A stretch of 53,052 bases of DNA from Tubiluchus corallicola (Eukaryota > Priapulida > Priapulimorpha > Priapulimorphida > Tubiluchidae), in the NCBI GenBank assembly GCA_030141605.1, contig JAQGDQ010000660.1, positions 1 to 53,052 on the forward strand, written 5' to 3'. This document shows, in pieces, positions 34,696 to 44,656 of this stretch. The first letter of the stretch is position 1. Each line of letters begins with the position of its first letter. The notes beneath the pieces were generated by a model, which was not told the origin of the DNA, did no database searches, and worked only from the letters and a program-made list of their open reading frames with translations. Made by a program: the position numbers and the translations under genes.

Positions 34696-35036
34696 TGGAC
34701 AAAAGAAAATCATTTTAATTATTCTAAATTTAAATTTATGTTGTATATTTATCCTAATGTCATCATACTTTTTTAGTTTTGGATAGTGCTGCTACCTTCA
34801 GGTGCTCTTGTTAAAATTGTTGAAGCTTTCTCTTTACTGTTTAAATTTTAATTGGCTTCTACAGTCTTTATGAATGCATAATCTCTAAACCTGTTTTCAC
34901 ACCTAAATGATTTCACTTGTAGTTCTGGTCACTTGGTTTTCTGATGTTCAACATGACACTACTTCACTGTTAATGTAGACATTTCAGAATAAAATCTTAA
35001 AACTAAATTTCAAGTTTTTTTGGTTTCTTCAAACCA
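34696..35036 (+). repeat. BEL/Pao 3' LTR
   Basis: Matches the 5' LTR with scattered substitutions, a CTCTTT-type insertion near 34830 and one extra T near 35020. Confidence 0.9.
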
Positions 35037-35164
35037 CATATATGTATAAAAGAGCTTTTAATATGTAGTGTATCTTTATACTCTTACCCTGCAAATGAAG
35101 GGTTTTTATTTTATTTTGAAAATAAACAAGATCTAATAATAATATTATTATTTGTTGCGTGTAG

Positions 35165-35542
35165 GATGGAAAGATGCAGGTTATAATTTCAGAGGTTGCT
35201 GGGAAGGTCACTCAAAACCCTTCAAAGTCAAGACTGTGTCTTCAGCAGATAATTGTGTTTTTGAGTGCAGAAAACACTATTACAATGAAAGACAAGTGCT
35301 AAGCCTTCCGGGGGAATTTCCTAATACGGATCCTGCTGTTCTAAAGCCAATTTCACATTATTTTGCATTTCTTGGAAAGTATGGCTATGAGGATATGTGC
35401 TACTGTGCTGAATCCAAAGACTGGTGGCTAGTGAACCGCTACAAAGCTAAGGGACCATGTTCAAAATGTCCTGATGGCAGTAGCTTCTGTGGTGGATCGG
35501 AATTCAATACTTATTCATCATATTCATCATACGACACAGGAG
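35165..35542 (+). CDS. WSC domain 7 exon
   Basis: The acceptor is tttgttgcgtgtag and the donor G|GTAGCT; phase 1-1, 378 bases, the longest WSC exon here. It starts YNFRGCWEGH and has eight cysteines: GCW, NCVFEC, MCYC, PCSKC and FCGG, ending YSSYDTG. A long insert (about 30 residues, around VLSLPGEFPNTDPAVLK) lies between the second pair and the MCYC pair. It begins 128 bases after the end of the BEL/Pao 3' LTR, so the insertion stopped just short of the splice site. Confidence 0.93.
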
Positions 35543-37292
35543 GTAGCTAATTATTGTACCTATATCCTTTTTTGTAATTAAGATGTATGCTGCTGATTTC
35601 AGCCAATGTCAGTAATTGTATATTTTATGTATGTAGTGTAGTTTATTTATTTGAATTTGGCTATATAGTCAAAGCCACAAAGCTATCTATACATTTTTTG
35701 GTAAGTGAATGCATTTTGCCATTCAAGTCAAATTAAATTGAGTTAATCAGAGAAGCCAGTAAGCAAGTAACTTGAGATTTATAGTCAAACTAGTAAATCT
35801 GTATTTGGTGAAATCAGCTCATCAACCATTGGATGGTTTTTAAACGGCTGTTAGTTTAATCAATTCCAGATTTGAACTTAAAATAGCAGATTGAAAATGG
35901 ACTAAACCATTTTCACTGCCACTGAGGTACATGTTCTTTTTTATGCATGGCAAAAAATATAAATTTAAATTTAATTTTCACTAATGATAGTCATGCACTC
36001 AGGCAGTTAAAAGTCAGAAATTATCAACATACAAAATTAGCAACATTGCACTAATAATTTTCCAAATTTTAGTGCAGTAAGCTGTAGGTGCTTAATAAAT
36101 GAATACAGAACAACAAAACTAATTTATGGTTAGCTGTTTTTATGGTTTTGAATAGGGAAGCTAATTTCACCTTGGCTAATTCTATAGCTTCACCTTCACA
36201 GTTGATCGACTTTCATGAGCATGGTCACACATACATACATATGAAGTCCAGTTTTGTCTTTTTTCTTGACAGTTTTATTAGACGTTATGCATCCATCACA
36301 ACATGCTAATTTAAATCTGTCTTTGTCATTTGTTTGTTGCTATATTTATTAGTTTGGAGGACAAAACTATTCGGCACCATTAAACCCAGCCAACTCAAAA
36401 ACGTGTGCAAATTCATGCATTTACAATTATGATTCTTTTACTGCTGAACTCGTGCAGGATGTTTTCACAATTTTGCCAATGTAATGTTTCAAAATTAAGA
36501 AAATTAAAATTACTTAATTACAAAATTAAAAGTTAAGTAATTTTTTCAGTTGCTGTCACGTTTTTCTATTCTCTGCAAAAATAGGTTTTTACCTTTTTTG
36601 CCTGTTCTGGCAAATTTACCTCTTGCATGTTAATGCCAGCATTGACACCAGAGGCGCACGTTTGTGATGGCTATGACCAATTCCAATGTCAGCACTATTT
36701 TTTAGATTTTGCTTAAGTTATATTAAGAGAAAAATAACCCATTAATATTCTGTCAATTGGCATTAAAGTTTTAGCTGCAACAGAATGTTGGTCCGCAAAT
36801 AATCGTAATGCTTTGAAAACTAGCATCATTGTTTTATTGTCTCAAATGACTTGCAACTTTACAACATTTAACCAAACTCTGAATATACCTGTGCTTGTGA
36901 GTTAGCACACAATGAACATGTTACTGATACGTGATAATGTACTTTGATACACTCTGCTGTTTATTAGCTGGAAAAATAAATTTTCTCCATAAATCTTCTT
37001 TATTCTCATTCGAAAAAATATTTTTAGAAAAGTGCAAAGTATATTGCAGTGTAACAGTTTGTATAATGAATAAAGTTAAAGATTTTGTTGTGTCGTCAAC
37101 TTATGAAAATTTGAACGAAAATGAGAAGTTATGAGAAGTTGAACGAGACGAAGTTGAACATGAAATATAATGTTGCATTAATAAAACTTTTATATCTAGG
37201 TACATAAATTTTATTTCTGTGATCTGGAATCCTAAAGCTCTAATTTTGTGATTGTTTTGTCATTATGATAATGATACAATCATTATTTTCAG
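35543..37292 (+). other. Intron between WSC7 and WSC8
   Basis: Mostly AT-rich. A WSC-like relic may lie at 36353-36483 (listed separately). Nothing else is recognised. Confidence 0.5.
36353..36483 (+). pseudogene. Possible relic of a WSC half-exon
   Basis: After atttattag an open frame gives FGGQNYSAPLNPANSKTC, then ANSCIYNYDSF and LVQDVFTILPM before TAA. The TC-x3-C block and the acidic/aromatic spacing resemble the central cysteine pair of a WSC domain. The frame would be phase 0 at the acceptor, unlike every true exon, and there is no GC(Y/F/W) start and no CxC pair. I infer an old, inactive module or chance similarity. Confidence 0.25.
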
Positions 37293-37586
37293 AAAAAAAT
37301 TTTGCCTATCAAGGATGTTACCAATACATTCAACCAAGTATATACTTCCCTCATGATGAGCCTGTGAGTGGAAATCCGAACTCATATGATCCCCTTTGCA
37401 GGTGGAAATGTCTTGATGCCCATTATCTTTTTAGCGGACTGTTTGTTAATAGCAACGGCTCCCCAATATGCAAGTGCGGTAATGATTACCCGCACGCATA
37501 TTTTTCCACAAACTGTCAGATACAGTGTGTTGCTAATTCCATTTGTGATTTTACTCACCTTGGCATTCATATTTACAGCACCTTGG
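37293..37586 (+). CDS. WSC domain 8 exon
   Basis: The acceptor is ttattttcag and the donor G|GTAAGT; phase 1-1, 294 bases. It starts NFAYQGCYQY and has eight cysteines: GCY, LCRWKC, ICKCGNDYP, NCQIQC and ICD, with a final HIYSTL strand. The AGL-type motif is present as FSGLFVNSNG. The ATG of the overlapping frame at 37265 lies in the intron. Confidence 0.92.
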
Positions 37587-38300
37587 GTAAGTGCAAATTT
37601 ATAATTAGTTTTTTAACAATTTTTTTAAATCTTTACATTTGTTACTGTATGCTGTTACAATAAGGTGTCAACTAGATTTAGACATAGTTTGTTCTTTATG
37701 CACATAGAATTATAAAATCTTAAAAATGGTTTCGTTAATGGTGTATATGTTTCATTGCCATATAGAAATTTAATTGTATCCTGTTGACTCTATTGTGTAA
37801 TGTGCATGCTGGTGGGATAAATGTTTTCCTGTGTCATTCTGTATATGCACTCTTGGAAGAAGAAATTGCATTCCTATTTTGCCGTTAGTTCTTGTGGGTG
37901 ATAGTAAGGAAAATTATTTTTATCAGTTTGATGAGATATTTTAAGCACATGCATTCTCTGCAGCTGGCTTGCTTCCTGATTTTTTTCCATCAGGAGTCAA
38001 AGATGAATAACCTGAATTAATTGTCAATTTCTTGCCTGAACTGCAATAAACTGGTGATGGAGTTTTGGCACAGTGATTAAGTACATATAGTTTGTGTGAG
38101 TGTAGGTTAGATAAGAGGAGGTTGCATATGCATCGGAACACGGTTAAGACACCTCTATCAGTTCAGTGGCTTATTTGGTAGGGACTTCCTTAATAATGAG
38201 CCAGACACTAATCCCACCAAAACATGTAGTTGAATAGTCGGATATAAAAAATAGCCCTCTAAAAAACCTTTTAAATTGTACGTGATTGGCTTTAAAGCAT
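37587..38300 (+). other. Intron sequence downstream of WSC8
   Basis: A weak tRNA-like stretch (GTGGCTTATTTGGTAGGG near 38166) may be a SINE scrap before the RTE element. Nothing else is seen. Confidence 0.4.
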
Positions 38301-38319
38301 ATTCCAACCATGTTATAAC

Positions 38320-39330
38320 AATGGATCTGAACCTAGAAAATAGCAAGGCGGTAGTGATGGTGTATTTGCCGACTACAGATTACGATGATGAGTATGTGGA
38401 TGAAGTGTACCATGATATCCGAACTGCCCCTTCAAGATAGTAAATCTGAGTATCAGATACTGATGGGCGACTTTAACGGTCGAATTGGAGTAGCATTACC
38501 TAATGAGCAACACACATGCGTTGGAAAATTTAGAGATGGTATTCCGAATGATTGTGGCCAAAAAGAAGCTTTTCTTGGCACCTTAACAAACATGGGTGTC
38601 AACGAGATCTACATTGAGGAATATATATACACAAACGCAACAGCAAAAATCCATATGGAAGACGAGGTCTCATCAACCATTCCAATTTGGAGAGGAGTCA
38701 GACAGGGAGATCCTATATCTCCAAAATTTTTCACGGCTGCATTAGAAGAAATGCTTTCAAAATTAAATGTCGATGACTTTTTTATAGTAGTTGACGGTGA
38801 GAGCATCAGCAATCTCCGCTTTGCAGATGATGTCGCCTTATTCGCAAATGATCTGAATAATTTCGAGGAACAGTTGAACGATTTAGACGAGCAGTGCCGA
38901 GGAATTGGCCTTAAATGCATCGAGGAAAAACAAGGGTAATGGCCAATTATCCCACTAGAGAAAAGGTTAAACATCGGACAAGACGAGATACAACACTTGG
39001 AGAGTTATAAATATTTAGGGCAGGAAATCAGAATGGAACATCAGATGGACCACGAGATAACTAACAGAGTGAATGCTGGTCGGGCTTTATACTCAAAGAT
39101 ATTATATTGAATAGATGCATTCCAACTTGTCTAAAAAGAAAGATTTGGAATCAGTGTATATTGCCGGTGGTGCAATATAGCGGTCAAACTTGGTATTTGA
39201 CGGAGTTGCAGAAAAAGAGGTTATGGACATTTCAAAGAGCGGTCGAGCGTATAATGGTGAATGTTTTGTTGAAATCGTGATTTCAGGATTAATCGTGAAG
39301 AAATTCGAAAGCGAACAAGAGTTCCCTTAT
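38320..39330 (+). mobile_element. RTE-type LINE with internal deletion joining endonuclease to RT
   Basis: An open frame of 184 codons (38385-38939) begins in the endonuclease (YQILMGDFNGRIG, then GKFRDG and NDCGQ) and passes directly into the reverse transcriptase (GVNEIYIEEYIYTNATAKIH, RGVRQGDPISPKFFTAALEE, LRFADDVALF). The several hundred residues that normally separate these are missing. Upstream, in another frame, is VYLPTTDYDDEYVDEVYHDI. Downstream pieces (YKYLGQEI near 39010, then AGRALYS) follow a stop at 38937. RGVRQGDPxSPxLF is typical of RTE/BovB-like elements. It is dead. Confidence 0.8.
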
Positions 39331-40590
39331 TAGCTTCCTACCAATAATCAGTATGGTGTTGTGAACCATACTGAATGAGTTTTTGTTTTTTATCTTAGCA
39401 CACTTCTTACTGATATACATTATAGCTTTCGCTCTTTGCCTTAAAGTGCCTTGGTCAAGTTAGTTCAATAGCTTCAGTGAAAATGTGTGGTGCTTGTATT
39501 GTGTTTAAAAATATCCAACTGCATTCAAAATCTGGGCTAGTGGTGCCCAAACAGGGCACATTCTTAAATGTAATATAGCATTATAAATCCTGGTTTTTAC
39601 CTGCACAATTCTCTGCCGTCTTCGTGAAACCAATTAACAAAAATGGTTTTTAGTTAATTATTAACATTGTTATTATTATTGAAATAACTGGATAAAATTA
39701 CTTACAATAAAACAATTGAAATTAATTTTTGCATGGAACATTAATCTTGTTACGACGCAAATAAAGTAATAAAGCATGTTGAAAGCAGAAATTATTATAA
39801 TTATCACACTACACAAGCAATAAACAATATATCAGTAGCAGTTATAAACTGCAGGTACATTGGTGAAAAATCAAAAAGGCACAAAGTTTGCCCACTTACA
39901 CACTTACCAGTCTATCAGTCTCCAATGCACTAATATCTGCACCGCCCTTATCTCTGTAAGTAGTCGATTTTATATAATTTCAGAAAATTCCAGAATGTTA
40001 CTGAAAGTCTCTATTGAATTTAGATTATTCCAGACAATTCTACTTTGTTATGTGTGCAAACACCTGGAACTTTTGAGAAATTACACAATTGTTCTAGATG
40101 CCACCCACAACACGTGGATGCATGACGCACTCAGTAGCAAGGCGACTGCAACCACACTTACTTCAAGAAAAATGTGCAACACACAACAGTTAACTCCTAT
40201 TACTAGCAAATTAGTTATAAAAATTCTCTTTTACTGGACTTGTGTATTCAGTCATGTATTTTTCTTTCTGCTGTAGCCGTATACCCTGAGTTCACATCGA
40301 CTCCCAACAAGAGAAGTAACTAAAGCAGTAATTAAGATGAAATTCAGAACCAGTTCCCCAGTTACCGCCCATCTAGTTAACACCATAATCAAGTATATGA
40401 ATCATGGCCAGTTAGCTTGTACACTGTGATGTTATTAATGCTAAAGAATTTATATTGTCATCGTTTAATTATTTTTGTAAAAATATTTCTGCTCAAAATA
40501 TATCGTGCTGTTGTTTATACAAATCTCCCATGCATATAACAAACGATAGTAAATCTGTCTCACCACCTTCTTTTCTGTCGTAATTTTCAG
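39331..40590 (+). other. Intron sequence between the RTE fragment and WSC9
   Basis: A 138-codon open frame at 39860-40276 has no domain and low plausibility as an exon. A block near 39705-39745 resembles 6160-6200, suggesting another shared repeat. No exon is seen. Confidence 0.5.
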
Positions 40591-40824
40591 GTTTTGATCT
40601 CTATACCATGGGCTGTTTTCAAGTTGACTTGAATTCAGCGGAAGTGTGGTATAATGCTGGAACAACTTCATCATTGCCTTGCAAGGAGCAATGTTTAGAT
40701 CTTCATTTTGCATATGCTGGTTTGATAAAGGATGATTGTTATTGCAGCAATAGTTTCGGGTTCCATCCTTTGTCATCGCGTCCCTGTCATTCCGCATCTA
40801 CCGTGAAAGTGCTCAGAACGTCTG
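40591..40824 (+). CDS. WSC domain 9 exon (six-cysteine variant)
   Basis: The acceptor is tcgtaattttcag and the donor G|GTAAGA; phase 1-1, 234 bases. It encodes FDLYTMGCFQVDL, PCKEQC, FAYAGLIKDDCYCSN and a single late cysteine (RPCHSAS), then VKVLRTS. The last two cysteines of a usual WSC domain are missing, as in WSC3. The exon starts 16 bases before the ATG of the open frame at 40608; that ATG is internal. Confidence 0.9.
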
Positions 40825-41950
40825 GTAAGAATACTCTAACTGGTGCCTACTTGTGCTGGTTCTGGTTTTGAATAGAAAGATTAGTAAAATACTAAAGTGG
40901 GCACTTTAACTTTGATATGGGAGACAAAGGCTGATGGTGCTAAAATTTTGTCCCAAAGTGTAGAGAATTTTGGTAGGATCAAATTAGCATGCTAGTAATT
41001 ATGACACAGGCCACATTTTAATGATATCAATTTGTATAGTAATTTGATTTTTCTTGCATATTGCATGCAGTAGCAGCTCGTGTATGGGCACTCCTTATAA
41101 ACTAGTATTTTTCCTTATAAACAAGCAACAGCCATTTTGGAAATTGCAGCCATATGGCTGACTTTTCGTTGACTCCATATTCAAAATTAATAACCTTAAT
41201 GAGTTCTTGCATTGTGCTATGTTTCATGCTTTTAAGTCGAAATGAGCAATTTTTTCACTATTCTGGCAGCTACATACCCATTCATTTTGGTCAAATGGCA
41301 GCCATCTTTTTACATCATCAATGTCAGACTCTTTATGGTACTCTAATTTCAGCCTACAATGCTACAGAAAAGCACCTTAAATCATTTTCTTGTAATTTTT
41401 ATGATTGAACAATTTGTTTCATATGTTGCCCCTACGAATGTGCAATTAACAACGTCATTGGCTTCCCCCCCCCCCAAAAAAAATAAATAAACGTCATTGA
41501 TCTTACCCACATTAGATTTTATGCTTTTCTTAGTTAGCAAAGAGAATATGAATGCTCTGATTATTTTTTCAAACTTTATGCAATGTTTTCTAAACTGGTT
41601 TCAACATCTTACTCAACAGCTGGCCATAAAATGGCTTCCCGTAACAGTCACTGCAGGATTTTAGATTTACAAGTTTAATACAGTGTTACTGCTAACTTGA
41701 GCATTGCATGCAGTAAGCCAATGTGTAAGTGATGCAAAATTTCTGCGCCTCCAAGACTTTTTTCAGCACAATTGTTTAGCAAGTGCTGAAATTGAAAGTA
41801 CATTGTTTTTTACAAAGTTATTGCCAATGGATGGTTAAACTACTGGCTAGATACATGCAGGTGTTTTAGTTTTTTGGTATTCTGTTTGTTAAACTAGTAC
41901 ATGTATAGCAATTTACAGTATAGTATTTTTTAGTTTTAAATTGATTCCAG
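40825..41950 (+). other. Intron between WSC9 and WSC10
   Basis: Contains an 11-base C run at about 41465-41475 followed by A-rich sequence. No exon or element is recognised. Confidence 0.5.
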
Positions 41951-42076
41951 ACTATATACCTGGTGAGATGTTTGGTACTGGATGTTATCCTGTAAACGGG
42001 CAACAGCGCTGGGATATGACATCTGTCCTAAAGCGGAAAACTATGTCACACAGAATGTGTGTCTTTCACTGTTATA
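41951..42076 (+). CDS. WSC domain 10, first exon
   Basis: The acceptor is aaattgattccag and the donor A|GTAGGT; phase 1-1, 126 bases. The frame is too short to stand out. It reads YIPGEMFGTGCYPVNG and ends HRMCVFHCY, the start of a WSC domain up to the first cysteine pair. The one base left combines with the first two bases of 43190 to give Lys. The break is at the same place and phase as in WSC5. A competing donor two codons later would give the wrong phase. Confidence 0.85.
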
Positions 42077-43189
42077 GTAGGTAGACATTATCTTGTTTCA
42101 AATTACTTTTGTATTGTGTAATCTGTGCTTTAATTATTATAACCTTAATATCAAAGTTAGCAATTAATGATGTTGCAAACAGTAATTTAATTTTGGTAGC
42201 AAATTTGAAAGCCTGGATTTAAACCAGGGCCACTATTTATTTATGAGCCAGAGAAGTTAAGCTAAAGCCTGACTTTAATGAAAGATTTTACTGACTAAAT
42301 TAAAGATTACCTTTTTCCCATACTTGATGTAATATTTCTCAGTAATAATATTCAGTTTGGTGAATCGAATTAATTTAAGTTCTTTGTGCAGAGTAAGAAA
42401 TTAACTTTTTTTGACTAAATGCATAATCAACCAACCAGCATGGGTCCACCTCACAATGGCCAATCAGGCATTCCTTTTGCAAGCAGGACATTTGGGCGAG
42501 GGAAAATTGGGCATGGCTGTTCTTTGTCCACTACCTGATTACTATGTAATCTATAAATCCTTTAAAGTTTTTGTATAAAAAGAAATGATTATTTTCCTGA
42601 GTACGTTAGTGTAAAACTTGAATCAACTGTATATAGCATGACTCACTTAATGCATGTAAAAACATTGCTGCTGAACGCATACTATTATCATGCATCTTGC
42701 AAGAAATACAGCAAAATTATGTACAATTATTATTGATCTTGATATTGATAAGCATACATCATTTAATTGACTTACTAATTGATCTAGCTAGTCGTTTTCA
42801 AGTTGACATCTAGTTATAAGCAACTAATGAACAAAATAATGCCTTCTAGATTGGTTTCTTCTAATTTTAGTTATAAATGAGTCTGTTTTCTTTAAACTAC
42901 GCCATTATATAGAAACTTATATCAGCTACCCTAATTTTTAACATAATGACTAGTAAAGATAACAAATTTAATTTTCAAATTTGTACTGTTTTTCGGTAAT
43001 AGTAATGTTTGCTGTTATCCTAAAGATCGGAGAAATTCCGAAATATTAGTAAAAAACAGCATATTTTTAACATCAACAAACTTCACTAACTGATCATTTT
43101 TGGTTGGAAGAAGCAATTGACATTAAAAATTTTTAAAACACTGAAACACATATTCTAGTAATAATGCCTCATATGATTATTATTTCCAG
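42077..43189 (+). other. Intron inside WSC10
   Basis: A weak minus-strand tRNA-like region (about 42205-42270, with a GGTTTAAATCCAGGC box-B-like block) may be another SINE remnant. Nothing else is recognised. Confidence 0.4.
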
Positions 43190-43369
43190 AACATAACTTT
43201 GCTGCACTTGTTGAGGCTGATGAGTGTAGGTGTACCAACTATGCTAATTTCGGCGATCCACGGCCCAGCAAGCAATGTAACAGGCCTTGTGGTGGTTATT
43301 TTACCTGGAGAAATGAACTGGACACTTGTGGAGGACCAGGTGTCATTAATGTATTGAGAATACGCTTTG
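43190..43369 (+). CDS. WSC domain 10, second exon
   Basis: The acceptor is attatttccag and the donor G|GTAAGA; phase 1-1, 180 bases. It has no ATG and would be missed by a start-to-stop search. It encodes HNFAALVEADECRCTNYANF, then QCNRPCGGYF and DTCGGPGVINVLRIRF, the whole C-terminal half of a WSC domain. With the preceding exon the domain has eight cysteines. Confidence 0.88.
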
Positions 43370-44476
43370 GTAAGAAAAATATGTTTTATGAATAAAACGG
43401 AAATAAGTTAGATATAACTGGCCAGCTTCTAAGTGAGTTTGCAAAGTACACAGAATTTAAACATACTTTTAAAATTTTTAACATTTGTTGCTGTTAGTAT
43501 AATTGCAATAACTAATTTTTTTAAACTTTGTAACAGATAATTTTTCACTAATTATCATTTTTTTGACAGCTATCAGGCATTTTGATGACATTGTTCACTA
43601 GCAACATTTATAATGTGGTATTAGGTATAAAATAAAAAATAAAGTTTTTTAAAATAAAATGATGTACATAAAAGAGAAATACAAGCTCTTGTTAGGGCAA
43701 TCTCGTAACAGGGTCGTTCCTAGGTTTTAAAGTTAGGGAGAACAAGCACATAAAACAATTTTTACATATACCACATATTTGACATATACGAAACAATTTA
43801 TAACACATTGATTCTTTCTCTTGATTTACAACTACTTTCATCTTTCTGTCCCGCCCAGACAGTTTCTTAGTGTTTTTCTCTATGACATGCCTTACCACAA
43901 AAAATATGATCACCCTCATAATAAAACGCAATAACACTGTAACTTGCTTTTGCAATATGTAATTGACAGTAGGCCTTCTACTAGACAATTGTGCCTAGAC
44001 AATCTAAACAATGAGTTGCATAAATGTACACTCATTTCGAAAATATGGGAGGCAGTAACGCTGTCTCATAAGAAAAGTGAGATAAAAACTCTTGTTAGGG
44101 GAATCTGGAAACCAAATACACCAACAATGTCATAGTACAATTTATTTAGAACACTTTGGCTGATTTACAGCAAATTTCAGGTTAAAGCAGAATAAATCTA
44201 ACACGGTTAAACAGCAAAAGTGTAATCAAACTGATCAAAATGCAACACACTTAACACAAACAACAACAACAACAACAAATAAGGTAACATTACCAATCAT
44301 TAAGAATAGCGTCAACAAGAATAACAAAACTAGTTATTTGGTGACTAATTTATGTCGTCATACTTAGTATATATGTATGTGGATGTATGTATTACCACAG
44401 TCAAGTAAGTTTGCAATGGTAAGAGTAATTTACATGGTATTAAAACTACTGATACAAAATGCATTTGTGTCTACAG
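43370..44476 (+). other. Intron between WSC10 and the lectin domain
   Basis: Contains a short CAA microsatellite (about 44258-44280). The minus-strand open frame at 43692-43988 and the plus frame at 43944-44135 have no domain. Confidence 0.5.
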
Positions 44477-44656
44477 GACAGCACTGTCCACCTGGTTTTA
44501 GGCGAATAGTACCTCATGCTTGCTACCATTTCGCAAATGCCCTTAGAAACTACAACGACTCCGTAACACACTGTGAAAGTCTCAACAGTCGATTGCTGAG
44601 TCTTGAGACTCAATTTGAATATAACGCTTTAGGGAGGTGGATCTTTCATGAACATG
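44477..44656 (+). CDS. C-type-lectin-like domain, first exon
   Basis: The acceptor is gtgtctacag and the donor G|GTAAGC; phase 1-1, 180 bases. It encodes QHCPPGFRRIVPHACYHF, the N-terminal cysteine pair of a long-form lectin domain, then NYNDSVTHCESLNSRLLSLE and an alpha-helical ALGRWIFHEH. This matches the usual C-P-x-G-(W/F)...C-Y...A-x-x-x-C...L-x-S-(I/L) pattern. It is followed, after a 2.7-kb intron, by the second half at 47378. Confidence 0.9.

Larger units (their letters stand above)
29121..35036 (+). mobile_element. BEL/Pao LTR retrotransposon, full-length but broken
   Basis: The element has two LTRs (29121-29455 and 34696-35036), a primer-binding site just after the first, a gag-pol coding region and a purine tract (34682-34695) before the second. 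Coding landmarks in order are the BEL gag region, CCHC-like knuckles, aspartic protease, reverse transcriptase with YMDD, RNase H, integrase with HHCC and DDE residues, and an integrase C-terminal domain. At least two stops and four frame changes interrupt it. The two LTRs differ at about eight positions plus a 6-base indel and a 1-base indel, so this is not a fresh insertion. I could not find a clean target-site duplication. It lies in the WSC6-WSC7 intron in the same orientation as the host gene. Confidence 0.93.

Noticed and set aside
39983-39995. Perfect three-unit heat-shock-element pattern (GAAnnTTCnnGAA)
   Set aside because: Nine fixed bases are expected roughly once by chance in a window of this size, and it lies in an intron.
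39860-40276. 138-codon plus-strand open frame
   Set aside because: No domain, no suitable phase-1 splice sites, biased simple composition; looks like chance in intronic DNA.
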